Of a stretch of DNA of 45,819 nucleotides, positions 7,942 through 16,465 are shown in pieces (position 1 is the stretch's first letter; each line of letters starts with the position of its first letter). Source of the stretch: CAZUVM01 sp964623885 (GTDB lineage: Bacteria > Verrucomicrobiota > Verrucomicrobiia > Limisphaerales > UBA8199); contig CAZUVM010000006.1 of the NCBI GenBank assembly GCA_964623885.1, forward strand, positions 1-45,819, given 5' to 3'. The notes below the pieces were generated by a model. That model saw only the letters and a list, made by a program, of their open reading frames with translations. It was not told where the DNA came from and made no database searches. The position numbers and the translations under genes are program-made.

Positions 7942-9138
7942 GTGCCAAAACAAACCTGTGCTCCAGGGATAGAGAGGTGGATTGTCGCCGCCGCGATTGC
8001 CAGCCTCGTTGCGGGTATTCTTCTGTCGCATCTTATCGAATCAGGTGTAGGGGTTGAGAAAATGATCCTCGACGGATCCAGCCCGACAATTCATCTATTT
8101 CCAAAAACGTCTGGTCCACATTCGGTGGCGTTGCTTGCCCACGGGGTCACGGCGTCAAAAGAAACTCTATTTCGTTTTGGGGAGGCACTGGCCTCAGCCG
8201 GATTCGATTGTTACGCGGTGGATTTGCCGGGACATGGGGAATCTCGCCTGCGCTTTTCTGGTCCCGAAATCGTAGCTCAAATGGGCCGCATCGCGAAGAC
8301 TCTTGGCCGGGTTGATGTTTTCGTCGGTCACTCGATGGGCGCCGGTGCGGGCCAGGCAAGCTTTTGGAACGGGGATTTGAATCCGAAGCTGTTTATTGCC
8401 TTGGGGGCAAACCCCGACCTCGGAGGGCATGGCCCACCGCTGCTTTTGCTGGCGGGCAATTTTGAGGAATTGGTTTCTCCAGCACGCCTCAAGGCGCGCT
8501 CCGATGCGCGCCTGGTATTGTCGCCCTGGTCCGATCATGCGCTTGAGGTCTGGGATCCTCACTTAGTGAATGCTGGTGTAGAGGCAGCCTGCCACGCGGT
8601 GGGAAAATCTCCGCCACCGGCTCCGCGGTTCTGGCTGTGGCGATTGGCAGGGGTGGTTTTTGGAATGGCGGGCGCGCTCGGTCTGATATGGAGTCTGCCG
8701 CAACTCAGTCCCCGGTTGGCGCGGGCGCGCGCCATTCTTGTTCCTGCCGCTATCATCTTTGCGGTCTCCTTTACTACGGACAGATGGGTTGGCTCGACCC
8801 TGAACCTCCATCGCATTCCTTTGCAGCTCGCGATTGGGGTCCTCGTCTGGCTCGCGCTCGCGGGGCTCAGGAGGCTCGGTCTGCCACGATGGACCGTGGC
8901 TGCCATCATGGCAATGTTCACCCTCCTCTGCATTCTCGCCCAAGTATTCCAGCCCTCCGGAGATTTGGCGATCCCTTTGCACCTGCTGTCAATTATTGGG
9001 GTGCTCTGCACCCTTATTATCGGCGCAGCTTTGGTTCTCGGCCGAATGGCGTCGCAGCGCTCGGCGCGCGATGGTGACCTGGCGATAGCGATTTTCTTAG
9101 CCTATGCCATCGGCCAGTGGATGCCGAAATTTTTCTAA
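7942..9138 (+). CDS. Membrane-anchored alpha/beta hydrolase with multi-pass C-terminal domain
   Basis: This 398-residue protein starts at a GTG. A transmembrane segment covers about residues 13-35. An alpha/beta hydrolase core follows: HSVALLAHGVTASKETLFRF (oxyanion region), YAVDLPGHGESRL, the nucleophile elbow VGHSMGAGAG, and SPWSDHALEVWDP with the likely catalytic His. The C-terminal 170 residues contain five hydrophobic helices, so the hydrolase sits on a membrane-embedded tail, a less usual arrangement. A lipase, esterase or peptidase activity is possible; the substrate is not visible. Confidence 0.75.
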   Translation: MPKQTCAPGIERWIVAAAIASLVAGILLSHLIESGVGVEKMILDGSSPTIHLFPKTSGPHSVALLAHGVTASKETLFRFGEALASAGFDCYAVDLPGHGESRLRFSGPEIVAQMGRIAKTLGRVDVFVGHSMGAGAGQASFWNGDLNPKLFIALGANPDLGGHGPPLLLLAGNFEELVSPARLKARSDARLVLSPWSDHALEVWDPHLVNAGVEAACHAVGKSPPPAPRFWLWRLAGVVFGMAGALGLIWSLPQLSPRLARARAILVPAAIIFAVSFTTDRWVGSTLNLHRIPLQLAIGVLVWLALAGLRRLGLPRWTVAAIMAMFTLLCILAQVFQPSGDLAIPLHLLSIIGVLCTLIIGAALVLGRMASQRSARDGDLAIAIFLAYAIGQWMPKFF

Positions 9139-9143
9139 CAGCC

Positions 9144-9264
9144 TGTTTGGAAAATGCTGACGGGGCGCGAGTCGGTCCCCGCTCGCGCCGGCCGGAACCG
9201 TGTCCACGCGGACACTCAAGCTGGCAGAACGGCACTCCGGCTGAACCTAAGTATTTTCCAAACA
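9144..9264. repeat. 121-bp palindromic element with 12-bp terminal inverted repeats
   Basis: TGTTTGGAAAAT (9144-9155) and ATTTTCCAAACA (9253-9264) are perfect inverted repeats. Inside are two more hairpins: GGCGCGAG (9164-9171) with CTCGCGCC (9182-9189), and GTGTCC (9200-9205) with GGACAC (9210-9215). There is no ORF. It lies between the convergent hydrolase and aldo/keto reductase genes. It may be a MITE-like or REP-like element, or a complex terminator. Confidence 0.6.
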
Positions 9265-9328
9265 CTCTAATCCACTTCCGCTCTGCCCGGGCGCGTCATC
9301 CCCCAAGGCACAATCAGGATGCTCTGGC

Positions 9329-10315
9329 TCAACGCCCGACTAGTCTCAATAGTTGCTCCGGATAACGCGCGCCTTGAACGGCGATCCTTGAAGCGGCGCT
9401 TACGAGTTTCTGCAGGTCCTCCGGCGCGAGTCGGAGCTCGAGCGCTCCAAGGTTTTCACAGAGGCGGTGCAGTTTTGTGGTGCCTGGGATCGGAACGATC
9501 CAGGGCTTTTGTGCCAGTACCCATGCCAGAGCTACCTGCGCGGGCGTGGCGCCTTTCTGTTTCGCGAATTCTTCGATTATCTGGACGATGGCCCGGTTCG
9601 CCTTTCGATTTTCCGGGTCGAATCGAGGTACCTTGTTGCGGAAGTCATTTGGGTCGAATTTCGTTTCAGGATCGATTTTACCTGTCAGAAAACCCTTACC
9701 CAATGGACTGAAAGGAACAAATCCGATTCCGAGCTCTTCGAGCGCGGGTAGCACTTCGGCTTCGGGCTCCCTAAACCAAAGGGAATACTCGCTCTGGAGC
9801 GCAGTTACCGGCTGAACCGCGTGCGCGCGGCGGATGGTTTGGACGCCGGCTTCGGATAGGCCGAAGTGCTTCACCTTCCCTTGGTGAATTAAATCCCTGA
9901 CCGTTCCGGCCACGTCTTCGATAGGGACATCTGGATCGACGCGATGCTGGTAGAGCAGGTCAATCGTCTGCACTTTGAGACGTTTGAGGGAGGCCTCGAC
10001 GACCAGTTTGATGTGCTCGGGCTTGCTATTCAAACCGCCCTGTTTGCCCGAGTCACAGTCGAATCCAAATTTTGTGGCGATAACCACTTTGTCTCGGAAC
10101 GGAGCCAGGGCCTCGCCAACGAGTTCCTCGTTGGTGAAGGGGCCATAGATTTCGGCAGTGTCAAAGAAGGTGACGCCTTCTTCGACTGCCGAGCGGATGA
10201 CAGAGATCATCTCCTGCTTGTCCCGTGCGGGGCCATAGCCATGGCTCATACCCATGCAGCCGAGGCCAAGGGCGGAGACTTCCAGATTGCCTTTTCCTAA
10301 TTTGCGTTTTTGCAT
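9329..10315 (-). CDS. Aldo/keto reductase
   Basis: This NADPH-dependent oxidoreductase of 328 residues reduces aldehydes or ketones in the cytoplasm. The catalytic tetrad is complete: D52 and Y57 in FFDTAEIYG, K82 in IATKFG, and H124 in LLYQHRVDP. The N-terminus LGKGNLEVSALGLGCMGMSH and the late WVLAQKPWIVPIPGTTK cofactor segment are typical of the YajO/AKR13-like branch. It is the last gene of the AraC-ADH-AKR operon, 11 bases after the alcohol dehydrogenase stop. The substrate is unknown; the pairing suggests handling of carbonyl or alcohol compounds. Confidence 0.93.
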   Translation of the reverse strand: MQKRKLGKGNLEVSALGLGCMGMSHGYGPARDKQEMISVIRSAVEEGVTFFDTAEIYGPFTNEELVGEALAPFRDKVVIATKFGFDCDSGKQGGLNSKPEHIKLVVEASLKRLKVQTIDLLYQHRVDPDVPIEDVAGTVRDLIHQGKVKHFGLSEAGVQTIRRAHAVQPVTALQSEYSLWFREPEAEVLPALEELGIGFVPFSPLGKGFLTGKIDPETKFDPNDFRNKVPRFDPENRKANRAIVQIIEEFAKQKGATPAQVALAWVLAQKPWIVPIPGTTKLHRLCENLGALELRLAPEDLQKLVSAASRIAVQGARYPEQLLRLVGR

Positions 10316-10326
10316 GTTGCTTCTCT

Positions 10327-11364
10327 TTAAGGTTTCACCATGACTTTGATTGCTTTGCGCTCGTCCATCGCACGGTAACCTGCCGGAACTTCGTCGAGAC
10401 CGAGAGTGCGATCGAAAACGCGCCCAGGCTGAATCCGGCCTTCGAGTACATCCGGAAGGAGTTCTTCGATATAGGCGCGCACGGGCGCAGGGCCGCCGCT
10501 GATGGTGATGTTTTTGTAAAACGTCGGCTCGGATGGAGGGATTCCCTCGTAATGAGGCACTCCAACGCGGCCCACTGCGCCACCAGGGCGGGTGATGTTA
10601 AGAGCGGTGAGCATGGCTGGTTCGCTACCGACAGATTCGAGCACGGAATGAACGCCGTGCCCGCCAGTCAGCTTGCGCACGCGCTCAATTCCCTCGTCAC
10701 CTCGCTCGCTGACAACGTCGGTAGCGCCGAATGCTTTGGCCAGCGCGATGCGAGCAGCGTGGCGACCGAGGATAATGATCTGTTCGGCGCCGAGTCGCTT
10801 CGCGGCAATGACGCCGCACAATCCGACCGCACCATCGCCGACGACGGCCACTTTCCCGCCACGTCGGACCCGGGCCGCGACGGCCGCGTGATGGCCTGTT
10901 CCCATCACGTCGGAAAGGGTGAGTAGGGCGGGCAGCAGCGCCTCGTCGTGGCCCACTTGAAGAACGTAAAGAGTGCCATCCGCGAGCGGGACGCGCACGG
11001 CTTCGGCTTGCGCTCCGCCAACGCCTTCGCTGTAGCCGAAGAAGCCGCCATGGACACAGGAAGTCTGCAGCCCTTCATGGCAGAACTCGCAGGTGCCATC
11101 GGAATAGGCGAAAGGCATGACAACAAAGTCGCCTTTCTTCATTTTGCGCACTTCTTTGCCAACAGCTTCGACAATCCCAATGGCCTCGTGGCCCATTGCA
11201 CGGCCGGTGGCGCCAGGCTGCATGTCTTTGTAGGGCCATAGGTCGCTGCCGCAGATGCAGGCGCGGGTGATGCGCACCAGCGCGTCGGTTGGGTTGACGA
11301 GTTTGGCGTCCGGGACGTTTTCGACGCGGACGTCCCCCGCGCGGTACATAATGGTTGCTCGCAT
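10327..11364 (-). CDS. Zinc-dependent alcohol dehydrogenase
   Basis: This 345-residue medium-chain dehydrogenase has the catalytic zinc ligands C38 (ACICGSDLWPY) and H59-E60 (MGHEAIG), and a Rossmann motif VAVVGDGAVGLCG. In the structural-zinc lobe, GTCEFCHEGLQTSC shows only three Cys where the classical motif has four, a known variation in this subgroup. The end RKAIKVMVKP is normal, so the gene is complete. It lies 28 bases after the AraC regulator and 11 before the aldo/keto reductase, and is probably controlled by that regulator. Substrate not deducible. Confidence 0.93.
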   Translation of the reverse strand: MRATIMYRAGDVRVENVPDAKLVNPTDALVRITRACICGSDLWPYKDMQPGATGRAMGHEAIGIVEAVGKEVRKMKKGDFVVMPFAYSDGTCEFCHEGLQTSCVHGGFFGYSEGVGGAQAEAVRVPLADGTLYVLQVGHDEALLPALLTLSDVMGTGHHAAVAARVRRGGKVAVVGDGAVGLCGVIAAKRLGAEQIIILGRHAARIALAKAFGATDVVSERGDEGIERVRKLTGGHGVHSVLESVGSEPAMLTALNITRPGGAVGRVGVPHYEGIPPSEPTFYKNITISGGPAPVRAYIEELLPDVLEGRIQPGRVFDRTLGLDEVPAGYRAMDERKAIKVMVKP

Positions 11365-11392
11365 ATTAGTCTGAACTCCTTTCCCTTATGGT

Positions 11393-12448
11393 TTAAACGC
11401 TAGCATAAAGTGACTGGTCCGGCGCCGGGGGTTCCGCCCGACGGTGTTTCGTGCGCCATTCGCCAGGCGTGGTGCCTTCCCAGCCGTGAAAGGCGCGAAA
11501 GAAGGAGTTTGAGTCCTCATACCCCAACAGGAATGCGGCCTCGTTCAGTTCGACGGCGCTGTGTTTGAGATAGTGGTGGGCCATTTCGCGCCGGGTTTCC
11601 TCAACAAGTTGTTGGAAGGTGACGTCGGCTTCGGTAAGGCGACGCTGAAGGGTGCGAGCGCTCATGCAAAGTTCGCGGGCAACCTGCGGGAGCGTGGGAC
11701 GTTTGCCCGGGAGTGAGCGCTTAAGGGTGTGTTTGACCTGGTCGCCCAAATCGGCGCTGGAGTTGCGCTCCTTGAGATCGGCTTCCAGTTGAGCGCCGAT
11801 GGCTTTGAGCAGCTCGTCGTTCTGGGTGACGAAGGGGCGGTCCAAGTCAGTGCTACGGAGGATGAGCGCGTTGCGGTTGGTTTTGAAGCGGACGCGGCAA
11901 CCGAAGTGGGATTCGAGCAGCTCGCGGTTCTGCGCCGGCCTGGTGAGTTCGAGGCGAATTGGAGTGATTTGACCGTCCGTGCCGCGGCGGCCGATCGCCA
12001 GAATCCAGGACAGGACCAGGTCCACCATCACGTCGGGCTGGATTTCCTCGGCCTGGGTGTAGACGAACTCGACGCCGGCTTCGTCGCCGGAAGTTCGAAC
12101 GCGAATCTCCTCGGGGCAGGTTAGCTTCTTGTAGCGGCCGATGCGCTGCAGGGCGTCGCGGAAGGAGCGGCTGCAAACGGCGGCTATGGCCGTGGGCTGA
12201 TACCGCTCGAAACGGGGCTCGGCGCCCAGCTTTAGGCCGATGGCGGGGTCGGCACTGGTCTCACCAATCGCGCGCCAGAACGCGAAGAGTTCGGCGGTGG
12301 TGACGTAGATCTTTTCCTGTTGAAAGAAGCCCGCCGGCAGACCGGCTCGGCGGAGCACCGCCGGAACAGAAATCTGGTGTTCGCTCAGCCGCGTAAGCCA
12401 GATGCTGGAAACCTTGAACCTGTCGCTGGTGACTTTGGTTGCAGTCAT
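11393..12448 (-). CDS. AraC family transcriptional regulator (OruR/ArgR-like N-terminal domain)
   Basis: The 351-residue protein has the long N-terminal ligand-binding domain of the 'arabinose-binding AraC' type, recognisable from AVLRRAGLPAGFF and the middle part. A C-terminal double helix-turn-helix spans about residues 240-335: LPQVARELCMSARTLQRRLT, then LNEAAFLLGYEDSNSFFRAF and WEGTTPGEWR. The Met at 12448 gives a normal length. It is the first gene of an operon with alcohol dehydrogenase and aldo/keto reductase, and a direct repeat just upstream is a candidate binding site, so it may regulate its own operon. The inducer is unknown. Confidence 0.92.
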   Translation of the reverse strand: MTATKVTSDRFKVSSIWLTRLSEHQISVPAVLRRAGLPAGFFQQEKIYVTTAELFAFWRAIGETSADPAIGLKLGAEPRFERYQPTAIAAVCSRSFRDALQRIGRYKKLTCPEEIRVRTSGDEAGVEFVYTQAEEIQPDVMVDLVLSWILAIGRRGTDGQITPIRLELTRPAQNRELLESHFGCRVRFKTNRNALILRSTDLDRPFVTQNDELLKAIGAQLEADLKERNSSADLGDQVKHTLKRSLPGKRPTLPQVARELCMSARTLQRRLTEADVTFQQLVEETRREMAHHYLKHSAVELNEAAFLLGYEDSNSFFRAFHGWEGTTPGEWRTKHRRAEPPAPDQSLYASV

Positions 12449-12480
12449 GGTTTCAAGATAACTACGATTGGAAATCAGTC

Positions 12481-12521
12481 ACTAGCAGAGCGCGCCAAAA
12501 TACTAGCGAAGTGCGCCAAAG
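12481..12521. promoter_or_regulatory. Two 20-bp direct repeats, candidate AraC operator
   Basis: ACTAGCAGAGCGCGCCAAAA (12481-12500) is followed after one base by ACTAGCGAAGTGCGCCAAAG (12502-12521). The 21-base period places the two copies two helical turns apart, on the same face of DNA, as AraC-family dimers require. It lies 33-73 bases upstream of the regulator start. Confidence 0.55.
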
Positions 12522-12558
12522 GGATTTGTTTAGTAGTGCTGGCGATTGAGTCGCATCT

Positions 12559-13263
12559 TCAACTCTTGTATCTCGCAACTACGCGATACCGCGCCCAAAT
12601 CACACTTCCCGGCATTTGCTTATGCGACATCAGCCGCAGTGTCGACGCTGCCCGAGCAGGCGCGACGCCTGGAATATCGAAAAAAGTCGAGACACCCATA
12701 CCACCGTCCGCCACCGGTACCGTGATATGACTGATCTCATCCACTAGTCCGGCTTTTAACATCGCACCATTGAATTTTCCGCCGCCTTGCAGCATGAGTT
12801 TTCGCAGCTTGAAGACCGACGCCAATTTCCGTAACGCCACAGGCAGGTTTACTTCTCGCTTCCCGCAAAAGAGGTACGAAACGCCCGCGGCCTGCAAATG
12901 CGCCAGGTAATCGTTGCTCACGCGCGCGGTTACGAGGAGCACGACGTGGTCCCCACCGACCTCATTTTTCTGGAACCGCAGCACGCCTTTCGCATCCGCT
13001 CCAATCGCCAACCGCTTCGCCTTCGGTTTTGCGACATGGTCACCACGGGCAAATCCCTTCGGCGCGCGAGCCAGTCTCATTTTGCGCACGTCAAATTCGT
13101 CCATCGTGGTTGTGCCGACCAGCCATGCGCCGATGCCGAAACTGGCCGCGGTCGTCTCGAACAAATCGCTCTCGTGCTTGTAGCCCGGCAGCTTTCCCCA
13201 GCGGTGACCCAGAATCCTGCCGTCCACCGTGGTGCACATATGACAAATCACGTAAGGTCTCAT
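12559..13263 (-). CDS. RibD C-terminal domain (dihydrofolate reductase-like) protein
   Basis: From the ATG at 13263 the protein has 234 residues and the fold of RibD-C/HTP reductase-like stand-alone proteins. Features are RPYVICHMCTTVDGRILG at the N-terminus, the central WLVGTTTMDEFDVR, VSYLFCGKREVNLPVALRKL, and the cofactor-side motif LMLQGGGKFNGAMLKAGLVD followed by EISHITVPV. Such proteins use NADPH to reduce pteridine or pyrimidine substrates, though many have unknown substrates. The frame is open to 13362 with Mets at 13299 and 13293, but the conserved part begins at 13263. No deaminase domain is present, so it is not a full RibD. Confidence 0.8.
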   Translation of the reverse strand: MRPYVICHMCTTVDGRILGHRWGKLPGYKHESDLFETTAASFGIGAWLVGTTTMDEFDVRKMRLARAPKGFARGDHVAKPKAKRLAIGADAKGVLRFQKNEVGGDHVVLLVTARVSNDYLAHLQAAGVSYLFCGKREVNLPVALRKLASVFKLRKLMLQGGGKFNGAMLKAGLVDEISHITVPVADGGMGVSTFFDIPGVAPARAASTLRLMSHKQMPGSVIWARYRVVARYKS

Positions 13264-13488
13264 GCGTTTTTGAAATGGGCGCGCGCGTTTCATGCCGAAC
13301 ATAGTCCGCCAATCAACAAAGAACAAACACCGACAGTTTAAGATGTATCGATCACGTTTCACTTATGAACATAGTGACCAAAACAATCGTGCTTGTGCCG
13401 AACCGCAACGGCAGGCCATCAACGAGCGCACGCCCCAGGTCGAGCTTATACGCTCGCTCTCTCCTATTTAAATGCGTAAAACTAAATC

Positions 13489-14205
13489 ATGAAACGTAAC
13501 CTCAGATTAATTAAGCCCAAACGCAAGCCGCCCATTCTCACGAACCGAACGCAAGATTTGCTCAATCATGTTCAGGCGCGAATTGGCATGCCGATATTGG
13601 TGTACTGGTTGTCCACTGGTGGCTCGATATGCCAGAATGATGTCACGGCCATGTCGGCGATGCTGGGTGCCGCAAAGCGAGCCAGGCGGGTTGGGTTGTT
13701 TCTGAAATCAGACGGGGGAAACCCGGAGGCGGCATTACGGTTCGTACACCTCCTCCGGCAGAAATTCGAGCATATCTCCCTTTTGGCGCCGTTTGAATGC
13801 GCGTCAGCTGCGACCATGGTCGCCTTGGGCGCCAACGAGATCCAGATGGGCGCCACCTCTTATCTGACGGCGGTCGATTCGTCGTTCAAACATGATTTGT
13901 CTCCGGTGGATCACCACAATTACTTGGTGTCGGTCAGTCAGGATGAAGTAATGCGGATTCTCCGGCTTTGGAAAGAGCAACGGTCCGGAGGCAACCCCTC
14001 CCGGAAATCTATAAGTACCTGCACCCGCTGGTGCTCGGCGCCCTGGATCGATCAAGCTCGCTCTCGATGCGAATCTGTCAGGAGCTGCTCAGCTACCACA
14101 TTGAATCCCGAGCCAAAACCTTGCGGATTAGTCGTGCGCTTAATTACGCTTACCCATCGCATACGTATCCGATTACCGCGCGGGAGGCGAGGCGCCTGGG
14201 TCTGA
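13489..14205 (+). CDS. SDH/SppA-type serine protease, N-terminal part (frameshifted)
   Basis: The first 169 residues form a ClpP/crotonase-fold serine peptidase of the serine dehydrogenase proteinase group. VGLFLKSDGGNPEAALRFVH gives the conserved DGG strand, and APFECASAATMVALGANEIQ contains the presumed nucleophile S106. MGATSYLTAVDSS corresponds to the SppA-like LGPIDP segment. Family members continue with a helical C-terminal region, but here the frame after residue 170 turns Cys/Arg-rich. The true continuation is in another frame from about 13998. The switch falls in a CCCC run at 13995-13998, where one extra C would restore the frame. The short start segment RLIKPKRKPP is basic. Confidence 0.75.
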   Translation: MKRNLRLIKPKRKPPILTNRTQDLLNHVQARIGMPILVYWLSTGGSICQNDVTAMSAMLGAAKRARRVGLFLKSDGGNPEAALRFVHLLRQKFEHISLLAPFECASAATMVALGANEIQMGATSYLTAVDSSFKHDLSPVDHHNYLVSVSQDEVMRILRLWKEQRSGGNPSRKSISTCTRWCSAPWIDQARSRCESVRSCSATTLNPEPKPCGLVVRLITLTHRIRIRLPRGRRGAWV

Positions 14206-14495
14206 CGCTGCGTGACTTGGAGCCGGCAGTTGAGGCGCTGCTGCGGGAGCTGAACCAGGTTTACTCAGAAATGGCGCAAGCCCGATTGACGGACCACGAC
14301 CCCTTGAACTATCACCAGAATGAGATTTGCAACATTCTCGAAATCATCGGACGCCAAGTCCTCTACGAAATAGACAAAGACTGGTACTACCGAAAAGAGG
14401 AGCGCCGGTGGGTTCCCATGCATGATGAATCGGCCTGGTACCTATGCACCTCGGCTCACGGTAAATGGAAGCCGGTTCGGCTGCATATTCGGTGA
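13998..14495 (+). CDS. SDH/SppA-type serine protease, C-terminal part (frameshifted)
   Basis: This frame carries PLPEIYKYLHPLVLGALDRS, then helices SLSMRICQELLSYHI, NYAYPSHTYPITAREARRLG (an SDH/SppA-like end in which transfer to a downstream amphipathic segment is usual), and a C-terminus ending in WKPVRLHIR. It joins onto the protein from 13489 without overlap if one C is inserted in the run at 13995-13998. The frame itself is open from 13968. Either the gene is a pseudogene, or the base is missing from the assembly. Confidence 0.7.
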   Translation, partial: LPEIYKYLHPLVLGALDRSSSLSMRICQELLSYHIESRAKTLRISRALNYAYPSHTYPITAREARRLGLTLRDLEPAVEALLRELNQVYSEMAQARLTDHDPLNYHQNEICNILEIIGRQVLYEIDKDWYYRKEERRWVPMHDESAWYLCTSAHGKWKPVRLHIR

Positions 14496-15058
14496 CCGGA
14501 GCTGTTGCATCAACCTGACAATATTTCCGCAGACACACAGGTCGTCTCGCTGGTCGAGATCCGTGGCCCCAACCAGTCGTTGGTACATCCTCGCGGTGCG
14601 TGGCTTGAAGTCCGCACTCCTAAGATTCGAATTCAATACTTGCTTCTGAACACAAACGAACGGGGACTTTCTTAATAAAATGTTTGTTCCATTAAGAAGA
14701 CGCCTCCACCTCGAAGAGCTATCGTGTGTGTAAAACGAACAAAATGCACCGAAATGAATGAGCAAAAAGCGAACAGACCCGCGACTGCTCCAACCGCGCG
14801 AACGTAAGGGCCCATCCAAGCCTTGCGCCATTCCATGCATCACGCATCACGCATCAGACCCATGTTTCACTTTTTGCACTACTTTGCACCACTTTGCAGT
14901 GATTTTGCATGCAGCACCTCCTGATCGCCCCGTTTTCAAAGCGTTTCAAATGAATTCAAAGATTTTCAAACCAAAAAACTGCTCCCAAGCCAATCCCGTA
15001 CGCGAAGGTTTCGGTGGGCTATGGAAGGGTGAGGTTGGTTAGGGAAGGTAACACAGCC
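14496..15058. other. Non-coding region upstream of rtcB
   Basis: No protein-like ORF is visible. TTCTTAAT (14669-14676) and ATTAAGAA (14691-14698) form an inverted repeat with a 14-base loop. From 14837 three sets of short tandem repeats follow (see the separate entry). A good ribosome binding site, AGGGAAGG, stands 10 bases before rtcB. Confidence 0.6.
14837..14970. repeat. Three phased short tandem-repeat sets before rtcB
   Basis: GCATCAC occurs three times with a 7-base period (14837, 14844, 14851; the last ends in G). TTTGCA occurs four times with spacing 10, 10 and 11 (14873, 14883, 14893, 14904). TTCAAA occurs four times with an exact 10-base period (14935, 14945, 14955, 14965). The last two sets are phased to the helix turn, which suggests multimeric protein binding or DNA bending. 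Confidence 0.65.
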
Positions 15059-16465
15059 ATGAATACGAAAGATTTCATCCGACTCGGCATTCCCTTGGGT
15101 GAAGCAACGCGCCGGGCAACGGGTTTTGTCAGCAGCTTCATTCTCGCCGGTGGTGATAAGACTCGCTTGGAAGAGGAACTGAAGGCGATCATTGCCAATC
15201 CGCCCGCTTTCATTCGAGACGACCTGCGGGGAGAGCTTGCAAAGGCCCTGCTGAACGCTCCGGCTCCGCCGCGCGCTGAACCAGTCAAGTACCGCCAGTG
15301 GGGCCAAGGGCTTGAACACGAGGCCGTGATGCAGATGGAGAAGGCCTGCGTGTTGCCTGTGGCCGTGGCTGGAGCGCTTATGCCGGATGCGCACGTAGGC
15401 TATGGTCTGCCCATCGGCGGTGTGCTGGCCACCGAGAGTGCCGTAATTCCATATGCAGTCGGCGTGGATATCGCCTGCCGTATGAAAATGACCGTTCTGG
15501 ATATCCCCCTCCATGAATTGGAGCGGCATCCGGAACGCCTTACCCGAGCCATTGAAGCAGAGACTCGCTTTGGCGTGGGGGCCACGTTCAAGAACCGACG
15601 TCAGCACGAAGTCCTGGACGCCGACTGGGACGTAAGCCCCGTCACCAAACAGAACAAAGACCGCGCCTGGTCCCAACTGGGCACTAGCGGTACCGGCAAC
15701 CATTTCGTTGAGTTCGGACTGTTCACAGCCCACGGGCCGATTGCATCGCCGGGCCACCAGTTGGAAGCGGGGCAGTACCTCGCGCTCCTTTCCCACAGCG
15801 GCAGCCGCGGAACCGGCGCCGCGGTATGCGACTACTACAGCAAGCTGGCGTTCGGCCAGTTCCCGGATCTGCCGAGCGAGTTGAAGCGCTTGGCCTGGTT
15901 GTCTTTGGATTCCCAGGAAGGCCAGGAATACTGGGAGGCGATGGAACTGATGGGCTGCTACGCCGCGGCGAACCACGGGCTGATCCACAAGCATGTCGCA
16001 GCCAATCTCGGGGCCGAGGTCCTGCTCGATCTTGAGAACCACCACAACTTCGCTTGGAAAGAAAAGCACTGGATTAACGGCGTGGAGAAAGAAGTCATCG
16101 TTCACCGAAAGGGCGCAACCCCGGCCGGCCAAGGTGTATTGGGCATCATTCCGGGTTCCATGGCTTCGCCCGGCTTTGTTGTCTGCGGCAAGGGCAATGC
16201 GGAGTCCCTGAACTCGGCTTCGCACGGTGCGGGTCGCCTGATGAGCCGTACTCAAGCTAATAAGACCTTCGAGTGGAAGAAGGTGAATGCCTTCCTTCGT
16301 GACAAAGGCGTAACCCTCATTTCGGCCGGCCTTGATGAGGTCCCGATGGTTTACAAAAACATCCACGAGGTCATGGCCGCTCAAAAGGACCTGGTCACCG
16401 TTCTTGGCCAGTTCGATCCGAAACTGGTCAAGATGGCGCCGTCAGGTGAAAGGCTGGAAGACTGA
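15059..16465 (+). CDS. rtcB: RNA-splicing ligase RtcB
   Basis: The 468-residue cytoplasmic enzyme joins RNA 2',3'-cyclic phosphate or 3'-phosphate ends to 5'-OH ends using GTP and Mn2+. Family motifs: MPDAHVGYGLPIGGVLA with D110 and H112, VGVDIACRM with the metal-binding C140, GTSGTGNHFVEF, SHSGSRGTG, ENHHNFAW, VHRKGATPAGQG, and SASHGAGRLMSR, which contains the His that becomes guanylylated. The ATG at 15059 follows AGGGAAGG at good distance; the frame is open to 15014. No RtcA, RtcR or archease gene is adjacent. The upstream tandem repeats may be involved in control. Confidence 0.96.
   Translation: MNTKDFIRLGIPLGEATRRATGFVSSFILAGGDKTRLEEELKAIIANPPAFIRDDLRGELAKALLNAPAPPRAEPVKYRQWGQGLEHEAVMQMEKACVLPVAVAGALMPDAHVGYGLPIGGVLATESAVIPYAVGVDIACRMKMTVLDIPLHELERHPERLTRAIEAETRFGVGATFKNRRQHEVLDADWDVSPVTKQNKDRAWSQLGTSGTGNHFVEFGLFTAHGPIASPGHQLEAGQYLALLSHSGSRGTGAAVCDYYSKLAFGQFPDLPSELKRLAWLSLDSQEGQEYWEAMELMGCYAAANHGLIHKHVAANLGAEVLLDLENHHNFAWKEKHWINGVEKEVIVHRKGATPAGQGVLGIIPGSMASPGFVVCGKGNAESLNSASHGAGRLMSRTQANKTFEWKKVNAFLRDKGVTLISAGLDEVPMVYKNIHEVMAAQKDLVTVLGQFDPKLVKMAPSGERLED

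Noticed and set aside
14837..14970. Short repeats as a possible CRISPR array
   Set aside because: Units are 6-7 bases with 7-11-base periods, far too short for CRISPR repeats and spacers; no cas genes.
14966..16384. Long minus-strand ORF of 472 codons opposite rtcB
   Set aside because: It is fully antisense to a clear RtcB and its translation shows no known motifs; typical shadow of a GC-rich gene.
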